A stretch of 16,654 nt of DNA. Source: Hondaea fermentalgiana. Lineage: Eukaryota; Sar; Bigyra; Thraustochytrida; Thraustochytriidae. The stretch lies in the NCBI GenBank assembly GCA_014084085.1, contig NPFB01000031.1, positions 171,293-187,946 on the forward strand. Direction: 5' to 3'. The notes under the pieces were generated by a model that was given only the letters and a program-made list of their open reading frames with translations, did no database searches and was not told where the DNA came from. Both the position numbers and the translations under genes were made by a program. This document shows, piece after piece, positions 1-8,358 of the stretch (the first letter of the stretch is position 1; the number at the start of each line of letters is the position of its first letter).

Positions 1-266
1 GCCGGGCCCTGCGCGCGCGCGCGGAGAGCGCAGGAGCGGATCGGGGCGCAGGTGGTGGCGGTTTGCCGGGAGCCAACCACCGCGCGGCGCCGCTGCCTGC
101 TGCCGCTGCCTGCGCCTGCGGCCAGAGCGGGGCCACGCGCGCGCTCGGGAAGGACGCCGCGTCGCGGGACGCGACGCAGCAGAATCTCGACCGCGACGAC
201 CCGAAGGTTGTCTTGCCGGTTTTGACTTACCTTTTGTTTTGAAGCAAGCACGGAAAGGGAGGCCTT
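1..266 (+). promoter_or_regulatory. GC-rich upstream region and 5' leader of the Bre1 gene
   Basis: No gene is seen here. The stretch begins with alternating GC, carries several CTGCCTG/CTGCGCC-type short direct repeats around 90-122, and has a perfect 8-bp inverted repeat (GCGTCGCG, spacer GGA, CGCGACGC) at 159-177, about 90 bp before the start codon. It becomes T-rich just upstream of the ATG. No TATA box is evident. It must hold at least part of the promoter and 5' untranslated region of the following gene, but the transcription start cannot be placed. Confidence 0.4.
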
Positions 267-818
267 ATGAAGCGAAAACTCGACCAGGGCGCGGAGGGCG
301 CCGCCGCCGCCAGCGCCGACGTTGAGGAGGACGAGGAGCAGAAGAATCAGGAACAGAGCAATGGAGGCGAAGAGACCGCCGTCAAGGGCAAGGGCAAGAG
401 CAAAAAAAAGAAGCTCAATCCCATTGGAAAGCTGCCCGACACGCAGTCCACCAAGGAGCAATTGCTCCACAAGAACCGCGAGCTCGCCGTCAAGGCACGG
501 AGGCTGCGGGAGAAGCTTAAAAAGTCCAACAGCAAGCTGCAAAGTCTCGGCGCCAAGGCACAGACCTTTGATGACTCGCTGAGCTGCGTCACGCGTGCGC
601 TGGACGCGCTCGTGGCCGAAGGTCTCTCGCTGCTCGGCGAGAAACTTGACGTCAAACTTGACCCCGCTGGATCTGGCTATGCCGACATGGATAAAGAAGC
701 CGTGGCGTCTCTGGGCAAGCCGAGCTCCCCAGAAGATTTTGCGCGCATGCTACTTGGACGTCAGACACACGATATTCTGTCCCGACGAGTCTCCGAGGCA
801 GTTTTAAACGCGAAAGCA

Positions 819-849
<31 letters not shown>

Positions 850-2867
850 GCGAGGGTGGCAGTAATTCGGTGAAACGCTTGCTAGACTTGCCTTCTCTTG
901 TCGACAAGGAAGTATCTCGCAAATCAAAGCTGGCCCTCGCCCTGCTCCGAGCTATCGTCGAGAGACTGCTCGGCGTCGGCGCTAATCCCGATAGAGAGCG
1001 CGCCGTCAAGTCGCTGCTAGGAAGTGCCTCGGGGGCCGAGGCCGCCGAGCTACGCGCCAAACTTCGCGCCGCCGACGAGCGCTGCAAGCTTTTCGCTGAC
1101 CGCATTCTCCATCTCGAGACCCAAGCGCGCAAGCTTCAGGATCAGACTGAAGATGCCGAAATTGATCAGCGGACGTGGATGCACCGCCTCGCTGCCGTCT
1201 GCACCGAGTCCCTTCATGAAGGCACTCTCGGGTCCACTGTCGAAGTTCTCAAAGAAAAGGGTGTCATGAAACAGGAAGACCTCGCTGCAGCAAGCAGCTC
1301 CAATGCCAGCGCCCGACAAAGCCAGGGAGCAGCAGCAGCGGACTCGAAAGACGCACAGGACGAAGCGGCACGCCAGTCCGAAGAAAAGGCGGAAGCGAAC
1401 GAGGCAGAGGAACTTGCCTCCGAAAGACTTCGCGAGATCGAGCAGATTCTCGAGGAGAAGAAGAAACTTATTGACGAGCTAGAGCGGCTTCGCGCCGAAT
1501 TCAAGCAACAAGAAACTGCAGCGACCGCCGCGGGTGGTGCTGCGCGCAACGGGGCGGGTGTCGATGCCCGCGCTGTCGAGGACCTCGAGGCCGAGGTCAA
1601 TCGACTCAAAGCTCAACTCGACCAAACGACAGAGGCAGAGTCCAAGGAGCGGGAAATGGTACAGACCGTTCGACGGACCATGGCTCAGCTTGAAACAACC
1701 ACCGCCGAAACCCTTGCGCAGCACACGCAAGAGTATGCACGACAGGTAAAGGAGGCCGAAGCCAAGTTTATTGCTCAGCTTGGGGATCTCGAACAGGCAA
1801 AGGTTGACCAGGAAAAGCTGCTGGTTTTAGAAAAACAGCTTGAAGAATACAAGATCATCGCGCAAACACGGCAGACAGAGCTCAACGCCGCCCGAACAGA
1901 GCTCAAAGTTCTCAAGGAGAGCCCTCCTGCAAAGCACGACGAGGCCCTGCGCGCACGACTTGAAGAGGCCGCCAAGGGACAGTGGCCCGAGGATGAGGAA
2001 AAGCGCACTGCGGCCCAGCTCCGTACCGAGCTCGAGGCGGCACGCGCCGAGCTGGGAAATTCAAAGGAGAGTCTCGCCGCTGTGCTGCAGGACCTCGAGG
2101 CCACGACGAGCGCTTTTCCAGAGATTGAGGCGCAAAAGGAACGCATTCTCCATGAAGTGGCAGCCATGCGCGAATTGTCTGCTGAAAAAAGCAACCGCTT
2201 CATTCGTCTCGACCAGGACTTTGAGCGGGCCAAAAAGGATTTGCGCGTAAAAGCAAAGGAGCTCGACGAGCTGCGTCGCGTCCTCGGCGATCACGACGAA
2301 CAATACCGCATTTTGCAAACGCAGTATGCCGCCACGGAGGAGGCCATGGCCCGGTCCGAGGAATATTCGCGTACTACCTACGCAATGTACCAGGACCTTG
2401 CCAAGGATCGCGAGGCCATCAGAACTCGTTTTTCCGCGCTCGACGCCGAGGCTAATGGTCTGCGCACTACAATTCACGACCTCGAGCACAAGAATGCAGA
2501 ATTCCGCAAGGCGAAGGAGGAAGCAGAGCATCAGTCGCGTCGCGCTGCCGAGCAGCTCCGCAAGGTGAAAGCCAAGCTTGAGCGATCTCGCGCCGCGGCC
2601 GTCCCGTCACACCTGAACCCCTCCGAGGCTGCTTCTGACGTCGAGCTCCGTCTCTCCGCAATGGAAAACGCACTGCGCTGCCCGCTTCGTTCGGAATATT
2701 GGCGTGACGCTGTCATCGTCAAGTGCGGACATTCGTTCTCGAAAAAGGCTCTTTATGACAATTTGGAAAAGAGGAACCGCAAGTGCCCCCATTGCAAGGC
2801 TCTCTACAACAAGCAGGATGTGCTCGATATGATACCTCCCTACCAGCGAAACGACTATGATGACTGA
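267..2867 (+). CDS. BRE1: Bre1/RNF20/HUB-type E3 ubiquitin ligase (histone H2B monoubiquitination)
   Basis: 866-residue protein, within the size range of Bre1 family members. Family role: with a Rad6-type E2 it monoubiquitinates histone H2B in the nucleus during transcription. Residues 1-50 are charged, with a Lys-rich stretch (40-50) that could be a nuclear signal. Residues about 55-125 resemble the conserved N-terminal Bre1 segment (QLLHKNRELA, then DDSLSCVTRALDAL). An all-Asp run lies near 184-194, and residues about 250-800 are almost continuous coiled coil. The C-terminus (805-866) aligns without gaps in my reading to the Bre1 RING, but the zinc ligands are degenerate: C805, C820, H822, C840 and C843 remain, while ligand positions 2, 5 and 6 are R808, S825 and A828. 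The ATG follows a T-rich leader, and the TGA is followed at once by TAA. The family call is strong; retention of ligase activity is uncertain. Confidence 0.88.
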
Positions 2868-3154
2868 TAACTGAAGCTATATACGTATGCATGTCTGTTG
2901 ATCACGCGACCATTGTAAAGAATGTGACCTTGTCTGCAGATAGAATGCTTGCCTTCTGAGAATGAGATATTCTGCTCTGAATGGTCTTCACCTTGGCCTG
3001 AAATCTGTCTGCACGCATTCGGAGACAAAGAAGTGTCATACAGCGCTTTCGCCGTCAAGAGTAGGCGCCAATATTTTCCCCAAGAAGAGCGTTACAAGAT
3101 TCAAATCGAATCATCACACAAAATTGAATGAAGTCGAGTGATCCTTTGATGCGC
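2868..3154. other. Convergent intergenic gap (3' untranslated regions)
   Basis: These 287 bases lie between the stop codons of two convergent genes. I see no gene, repeat or structured RNA. The sequence is less GC-rich than the coding regions and presumably supplies both 3' untranslated regions and polyadenylation signals. No clear AATAAA was recognised. Confidence 0.5.
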
Positions 3155-5887
3155 CTACGAGAATTGCGTGTCATCATCTAATCTTTGCGGCATCGCTGCC
3201 AGAAGTCGCGCAAGCTCGCCGACGACTGCGTGCGCCTCTGTCGCAGGGACAGCGTCATGGGACGTCTCCATCTGCACGCGGTCTCTCCTCTTTGCATTTT
3301 TCGTGTCTCTTGCCGACGGTGCCTTGCCTTCCGTTCGCACCACGCGCTCGGGAGCCAGACCACTACGATGATGAGAAAGGACGCTGCCCAGCTCACCGAG
3401 CATGTTCGAAGCCACTTTCGCCGCTTCTCGTGCCTCAAGCGAAGCTGGGTCATCCAGTGGAGCAGGTCCTCGACGACGCGGTCGAGGTTCCTCCACAAAA
3501 CCTTGATACACATCAGTGAAAGGCTGCGACAGTGCCGCAGCACGCTCGACGTCGTCTACTTCGACCGTAGCAGGCTCATTGCTGCTTTGTGAACCGAAAT
3601 CATCATCTTTGTCGTCATTCACACGTACGCCAGTTCCGTATGCATCGGTTGTCCAATGCAAGCCCTGCGCAGCAGGGGCAGAAAGCCCTCTCTTCGAAGC
3701 CAGCGTCTGGGCCAGACGCATAGCACCTTGCACCGCCTTCGCGCCATCTGGTTGAAATTGCTGCCACGTCGCGCCAAGCTCGTCTACGAGACTGTGCACA
3801 CGGCTCGTATCGCGACAGTCATCGATGAGATCCTCTTCGCAAGCCCACAGCACGGCCTCGACACCGGCAAGACCTTGGCGAAGATTCTCCAGATTTGCTC
3901 GAATCATTCGGAGAGCTTCCGTGTCCTTTGGTGAGCGGATCTGTTGCGGGACTTGATTTATATCTTCGACTTGGATTGTCGCTTCAGACGAGGCCCAAAG
4001 CGAGTGCATTTCATTTCGCAAAAGACGGGCAACACGCAAGAGGTCCTCTTCCGTGACGCGAAGAAATCGAACATTTGATGCAAAGCGTGCTCGAGTTCGA
4101 AAATAGGAACGCAGCGAACGCTCAATTTCCGTAAGTAAAGGAACCTCCTCGATACTTGTCGATGTTGACACTCTTGCCGCGCCGTTGAGAATCTGCGTTG
4201 CAGCCCTTAAACTCGCCAGAAGGCGCTTCCTTATTGCAGGTGCCTGGAGTTCGACTCGTGCCTCTGGCGTTCGCAAGCACTGATTCCGTTCGATTCTCGA
4301 AATTGGTGGCGCAAGGCCTCGTAATGCAAACCCACGACGTTGGAGTTCGCGACGTTTGATTGCCCAAACAAGGCGCACTATTTCGATCTCAAAGTCTTCG
4401 CAAGCCTCTGCGATGGCAACGTGTGGGCCCATCGTCCATGTTCGAACCAACTTTCGCAATTGAGACTCTTGCAAAAGTAAAAGCGCAAGCATGAAGCCGA
4501 ATATGACAGATCGCCAACGAAATTCGAGGCAGAGGCCCAGCATCGCATGCGCAAAATACCATCGCAAAACCACAAAGACAACTTGCGACTCTTGGAAATG
4601 GGACCAAGGCCGCTGGGCCAGCTTGGAGGCTGGACATGCGCGCGGAACTCGCATCCAAGGAGGAAAACGCATAACTGTCTCGTTATCGTCGCCGTCATCA
4701 TCATCATCACCATCTCTTTGCGACAAAGTTTGATCTTCTACTTGCGAGTCCCCTTCTCCTGCTGCTTTTTCTTTTGCGGCTTTCACGAACGCCTCCTCTT
4801 CTGTTGGAGATTCGCTACGAAGCGGTGCATTCTCTGAACCCAATTCCTGGGCCAATGATCCGTACACTGCACCATCGTCTTCCCCCGTATCTTGTAGATG
4901 CATGGCGAGAGGCGACCACGGTAGAATGACAACTTCACTTGTGCTTCTAAACTGAGTTTGATCAGAATCGACGTCGCTTGGGACACAGCCATTCGAAGAT
5001 TTGCTTCTGTGTTGATCATCTTCGTCACAGCACTCGGCATCTTCGGTATCTTTGGCATCATCTCCCATATTGCCATCATCACCATGTTTGCCGTTATCAC
5101 CATCCTCGCCATTTGGCATGTCGCTGTCTTTAAAAGCATCACTACCACTGCTCTTGTCGGAGTCTATCGTGTCTCCGGGTAAAGTCGTGGATTCCGCCTC
5201 ATTCTTTCTGTGACCAAAGACTACATCATTGCGCCCCGCAAAGCTCAACTTTTCGCGACAGACACGCAAAGGATCCTTGTGGACGAGGTATCGAAGAAAT
5301 TCGGGATGCTTGCGAACGTTACCGCGCTCCGGAAAAAGGTTGGGAAAGACGCAGCAAGGCACGACTGCAAAGGGCTTTCCAAGTTCAAGACCCCAATCGA
5401 CAATGGCTTCTGTGGCCTGATCGGAATGCATCCCAACGATGGCAGAGCATGACTGGAGGGCAGCCTCGAGCCCACTTGCCTCGACTGGAACAGGTTGCAG
5501 CGGGTCGTTCACGTAGGATTCTGGTGCTGCGCCCATAGATTTGGAAAGTGGATACCAGAACCACGTGCGAATATGCTTCGGAAAAGGAAGAACTACCAGG
5601 GGTCTTGCGTCTTTAGCATCTTCATCAATTTGCTGCGCAAGACGATGCACTAATGCCCGAGTGACATGACGAAGCATATTCGGTACATCCATGGGTCGAG
5701 GATCAACGATTGTTGTCGGAACGCCGGCGTGAATGAGAAGCTTAAACGCAAGATCACCCTTACCCCCCGCTACATCAAGGACGCCGCCGTTTGCTCGTAA
5801 TGCTTCAAGGCCAAAGGTTGTTTCGAGCCATTCTCGAAACACAGTAAAGCGATTCGCAGTTCGAGTTCGCGCCGAGCCGCTTTGCAT
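3155..5887 (-). CDS. Class I SAM methyltransferase domain fused to a two-TM vezatin-like domain
   Basis: Single open frame of 910 residues. Residues about 12-225 look like a complete class I SAM-dependent methyltransferase: motif I VLDVAGGKGD (36-45), the end-of-beta-2 acidic motif VDPRP (61-65), GMHSDQATE (152-160), VVPCCVFPNLFPER (175-188) and FAGRNDVVF (216-224). The PCC element recalls the METTL25/TRMT13-like group and an uncharacterised protist/plant family; the substrate is unknown. Residues about 227-405 are an acidic linker ending in a D-rich run. Two hydrophobic segments (about 435-453 and 460-473) suggest a membrane hairpin. Residues about 495-690 resemble vezatin (RELQRRGFALRG, then a helix with RKRLLASLRAATQIL, then a late coiled segment). 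Vezatin-family proteins are membrane proteins of cell junctions or, in fungi, peroxisomal myosin receptors. The C-terminal 200 residues are low complexity. The ATG at 5887 may not be the true start, because a candidate intron acceptor lies seven bases into the frame; the upstream ORF (6765-6049) may be the first exon. Confidence 0.75.
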   Translation of the reverse strand: MQSGSARTRTANRFTVFREWLETTFGLEALRANGGVLDVAGGKGDLAFKLLIHAGVPTTIVDPRPMDVPNMLRHVTRALVHRLAQQIDEDAKDARPLVVLPFPKHIRTWFWYPLSKSMGAAPESYVNDPLQPVPVEASGLEAALQSCSAIVGMHSDQATEAIVDWGLELGKPFAVVPCCVFPNLFPERGNVRKHPEFLRYLVHKDPLRVCREKLSFAGRNDVVFGHRKNEAESTTLPGDTIDSDKSSGSDAFKDSDMPNGEDGDNGKHGDDGNMGDDAKDTEDAECCDEDDQHRSKSSNGCVPSDVDSDQTQFRSTSEVVILPWSPLAMHLQDTGEDDGAVYGSLAQELGSENAPLRSESPTEEEAFVKAAKEKAAGEGDSQVEDQTLSQRDGDDDDDGDDNETVMRFPPWMRVPRACPASKLAQRPWSHFQESQVVFVVLRWYFAHAMLGLCLEFRWRSVIFGFMLALLLLQESQLRKLVRTWTMGPHVAIAEACEDFEIEIVRLVWAIKRRELQRRGFALRGLAPPISRIERNQCLRTPEARVELQAPAIRKRLLASLRAATQILNGAARVSTSTSIEEVPLLTEIERSLRSYFRTRARFASNVRFLRVTEEDLLRVARLLRNEMHSLWASSEATIQVEDINQVPQQIRSPKDTEALRMIRANLENLRQGLAGVEAVLWACEEDLIDDCRDTSRVHSLVDELGATWQQFQPDGAKAVQGAMRLAQTLASKRGLSAPAAQGLHWTTDAYGTGVRVNDDKDDDFGSQSSNEPATVEVDDVERAAALSQPFTDVYQGFVEEPRPRRRGPAPLDDPASLEAREAAKVASNMLGELGSVLSHHRSGLAPERVVRTEGKAPSARDTKNAKRRDRVQMETSHDAVPATEAHAVVGELARLLAAMPQRLDDDTQFS

Positions 5888-6052
5888 TGATCATACGAAT
5901 GGGTCGTTCCGAGTTAGTCCTTCCGTTTCATCATCCCCGCATGGCCCGTACGAATAAGAATCAAACGTATGTGATCCATCAAGCATTTGCACAGATGGAT
6001 GATCAAGATATTGGAAGAATAAATGTACGGACGATTGGGCGAATGAACTTAC
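5880..6052 (-). other. Candidate spliceosomal intron joining the 6765-6053 exon to the methyltransferase-vezatin frame
   Basis: Reading the minus strand, a perfect donor GTAAGT occupies 6052-6047 and contains the TAA that closes the upstream frame. A branch-point-like CTAAC sits at 5917-5913, and the first AG after it is AAAG ending at 5880, 34 bases beyond the branch A. The exon would end with two bases of a codon at 6053 and resume with one base at 5879, so the join is in frame with the methyltransferase and codes for glycine at the junction. The predicted intron is 173 nt and looks less GC-rich than its flanks. Weak points: the acceptor is AAG rather than CAG/TAG, and there is no strong pyrimidine tract. 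The alternative is an ordinary intergenic gap with a chance GTAAGT. Confidence 0.5.
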
Positions 6053-6765
6053 CCCCACCCAGTCCGCTGCGGTAATGGCTCTGGGACACCGACTTGCGCT
6101 TTACTCGCTTTGGTTGTTTTCTCGGCACCGCTCGAAGATGCGCTTTCCGCAGCAAGCGCAATGCATATCTGAGTTTCGTGCTGATAGTATACCACGGAAA
6201 TTACATGGCCAGCCCTCTTGAGCGAGCGAGCGAGTTTCCATGTCATCTCGAGACGCGCCGTCTGGTTCTGTATTGCTTCTGCCGCGAATGCAGAGAGAGC
6301 TGGTAAACGGAGCGTATAGTAAACCATTCCAGCCGCCTTGTCTGCGGCAAGACTACTCCGCGCATCGTAGACTTTTTCCAGTGCAGCAAGAGCGTCCTCC
6401 CCAGGGTCTTCGACCACGAGGAGGGCGGTCTCGGCCAAGGTCTCTGCGCCGTTTTCGATGCTCTTGGCGGTCAGAGGTGCTGCCGCGAAGCCATTGCAGT
6501 CCACAGGTTTGCCCACGAGGTCGTCTCTTTCGATTACGTCCTTGACAGCGTCCTCGTCAATGTCGTCTTTGCCGACGGCGAGGAGACCGAGGTTCTGCAC
6601 GAGCGCAAGAACGATGGCCATGTGGTGGCTGTGGTCGTGGTGGTCGTGGACGTCCTTGGCCTGTTGCTCTTGGGGCCTGGACGTTGCGCGACCGGCTGCG
6701 AGGGCCCAAAGGACGGACCCGGAGGACGCGACGGCCTCGTCTGCGGCCTTTGCAGCGGCGTGCAT
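6049..6765 (-). CDS. Unrecognised 238-residue protein, or first exon of the downstream methyltransferase-vezatin gene
   Basis: I do not recognise a family. The first in-frame ATG is at 6765; the frame stays open further upstream only through non-ATG codons that overlap the divergent ATPase gene. Residues 1-38 are Ala-rich. A His/Asp cluster lies at 40-48 (HDHHDHSHH), which could bind metal or be mere low complexity. A globular-looking part of about 50-210 follows, with alternating hydrophobic and charged residues and the ending RAGHVISVVYYQHETQICIALA. The tail is Ser/Ala/Lys-rich and linker-like. No signal peptide is obvious. The TAA at 6051-6049 coincides with a GTAAGT donor, so the protein may not end here; joined across the candidate intron the product would be about 1145 residues. 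It is divergent from the AAA+ gene across 117 bp. Confidence 0.6.
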   Translation of the reverse strand: MHAAAKAADEAVASSGSVLWALAAGRATSRPQEQQAKDVHDHHDHSHHMAIVLALVQNLGLLAVGKDDIDEDAVKDVIERDDLVGKPVDCNGFAAAPLTAKSIENGAETLAETALLVVEDPGEDALAALEKVYDARSSLAADKAAGMVYYTLRLPALSAFAAEAIQNQTARLEMTWKLARSLKRAGHVISVVYYQHETQICIALAAESASSSGAEKTTKASKAQVGVPEPLPQRTGWG

Positions 6766-6882
6766 CGTCGCTCGCCAGACGGTGGTGGTGGAGGTCCTCC
6801 GAATGGAGTTTGGGACTCTGGCGCCGCTGGCTGCAAGCGCACTCAAACTCCGTTCGACGCACGGCTCGCAGCTCGCACGCGG
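6766..6882. promoter_or_regulatory. Short divergent promoter region
   Basis: Only 117 bases separate the ATG of the minus-strand gene (6765) from the first in-frame ATG of the plus-strand AAA+ ATPase gene (6883). The region must therefore hold control elements for both, or one gene starts further away. It includes a GGTGGT-rich run and is otherwise featureless to me. Shared, divergent control is an inference from spacing alone. Confidence 0.35.
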
Positions 6883-8358
6883 ATGGAGGCGACGGTGGAG
6901 GCACGCGTGGCGCGGACGTCCGCGTCTGGCGGCGGCGCTCTGCTCGTGACCGGTCCTCGCGGCGTCGGCAAGACCTATGTTGTGCGAGCGGCGCTCGAGG
7001 CCGCACAGGCGAACGCGACTCTGCGCGGCGACCCTGTGCACGTGGACCTCGCAGGCGCGAGGGAGCGGGCAGCCCAGGCCAGCGGCGGCGCAGGCGCATT
7101 TGAGGAGGATCACGCACTCCGTGACGCTCTCGACGAGGCCCTTGGCGGCGAAGGTCGCGCCGTGGTCGTGGATGACGCAGACCTATGGTTCTCGCCCAAG
7201 GCTGACGCGCGGCTCGTGCTCACCTTGGTGCAGGCACTTCGGGACGCTGCAGGACGCGTCATCGTGCTAATCGCACCGCGTCCAGATGACTTGCACGCTC
7301 TTGTCTGCAAAGCTGCTCCGGAGAGAATTGAGATTCCCGTGCCTTCACCCGAGGAGCGCCTCGTCATATGGCGAGGCACACTGGCGCAGTATCCTCCGCT
7401 GTCAGAGCCCGAGCCGGACAAAGACACTGTCGACTCGCTGATCCGCGATGTGAATGCTAGGTGCCACGGTTGGGTTGCTGGAGACATTGTGGATCTCTGT
7501 CATGGCGTCGAACGCCTCGAAGATCTTGCCGCATCCGTGGATGCATATGTACCTGGTCTCTTTCGTGCTGATGCCGGCGCAGATGCACCGTTCACGGTAG
7601 TGTCCGCAGATCGCGTGTCAACAAGCTGGGACGATATTGGCGGTCTTGAAGCCACGAAGCAGGCACTTCAGGAAATGATCGTTTGGCCAACGGTGTACAG
7701 CGAGACCTTTTCTTCACTCGGCGTGGCCCCGCCGGGGGGCGTGCTGCTCTACGGTCCGCCAGGCACGGGAAAAACCTTGCTTGCAAGCGCTGTGGCAAAG
7801 GAGACGAATGCAAGTCTATTGTCGGTGTCGATTAGCGATGTCGTGCGAGGTCACGTTGGCGAGAGCGAGCGAATGATTGCAGCCATTTTTGCAATGGCGC
7901 GGCGTGCAGCGCCCTGTGTCCTCTTTTTTGATGAGTTTCAGGCCATGTTTGGGTCACGGGCATCCTCAGGGGAGCTTGGTCGAAAGATGATTGCTCAGTT
8001 TCTCCAAGAGACTGATATACACGTCCCCGGCTTGGTCATTATGGCGTCCACAAACGTTCCCGAGGCGATTGACCCGGCGCTTCTGAGACCTGGGCGCTTT
8101 GATCGACGGCTTCACGTCCCTCTGCCTGACAAGGTCGGGCGCGAGACGATTTTGCGGCGTCGGCAGGCGACGATGCGGTCGTGGGGTCCTGACGTGGACG
8201 TAGAAGTCCTCGTTGGCGCGACGGAAGGCTGGAGTGGAGCCGAGCTCGTTTCCTTGTGCGACCGCGCTGCGCTTGAAGCACTGAGGCGGAATGAGAAGAA
8301 GATAACTGCGCAAGATTTTCGTGTGGTGCTCGCGACAGCTTCGGTGGCTGTCGCGTGA
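6883..8358 (+). CDS. Type II (double-ring) AAA+ ATPase of the PEX1/PEX6/SPATA5/CDC48 group
   Basis: 491 residues from the first in-frame ATG. Two AAA modules are present. D1 (about 16-230) has Walker A GPRGVGKT (24-31) and a Walker B-like VVVDDAD (94-100) with Asp where the catalytic Glu is expected, and lacks an LRPGRFD-type arginine-finger motif. D2 (about 247-470) is complete: WDDIGGLEATK, Walker A GPPGTGKT (291-298), Walker B VLFFDEF (346-352), sensor-1 Asn391, arginine fingers in ALLRPGRFDRR (399-409) and a WSGAELVSLC sensor-2 region. A weak D1 with a canonical D2 is typical of the AAA peroxins PEX1/PEX6; FFDEF recalls PEX1, while the IVWP and TEGWSGAEL segments recall CDC48/SPATA5. Such ATPases unfold or extract proteins as hexamers. 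The usual N-terminal substrate-binding domain is absent, so the protein is much shorter than relatives. The family is certain, the orthology is not. Confidence 0.85.
   Translation: MEATVEARVARTSASGGGALLVTGPRGVGKTYVVRAALEAAQANATLRGDPVHVDLAGARERAAQASGGAGAFEEDHALRDALDEALGGEGRAVVVDDADLWFSPKADARLVLTLVQALRDAAGRVIVLIAPRPDDLHALVCKAAPERIEIPVPSPEERLVIWRGTLAQYPPLSEPEPDKDTVDSLIRDVNARCHGWVAGDIVDLCHGVERLEDLAASVDAYVPGLFRADAGADAPFTVVSADRVSTSWDDIGGLEATKQALQEMIVWPTVYSETFSSLGVAPPGGVLLYGPPGTGKTLLASAVAKETNASLLSVSISDVVRGHVGESERMIAAIFAMARRAAPCVLFFDEFQAMFGSRASSGELGRKMIAQFLQETDIHVPGLVIMASTNVPEAIDPALLRPGRFDRRLHVPLPDKVGRETILRRRQATMRSWGPDVDVEVLVGATEGWSGAELVSLCDRAALEALRRNEKKITAQDFRVVLATASVAVA

Noticed and set aside
214..256. 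Possible 5'-UTR intron acceptor before Bre1
   Set aside because: The T-rich run followed by AAG is suggestive, but no donor or branch site could be paired with it in the available 266 bases.
6017..6022. AATAAA-type polyadenylation signal on the plus strand
   Set aside because: No plus-strand gene ends nearby; it lies inside the candidate minus-strand intron and is probably a chance match.
6622..6882. 87-codon upstream extension of the AAA+ gene
   Set aside because: It starts at a GTG, has no in-frame ATG before 6883, overlaps the divergent minus-strand frame and reads as a Val/Gly-rich biased sequence.
6766..7113. 116-codon upstream extension of the unrecognised minus-strand protein
   Set aside because: It starts at a non-ATG codon, has no ATG before 6765 and lies antisense to the Walker A region of the AAA+ gene.
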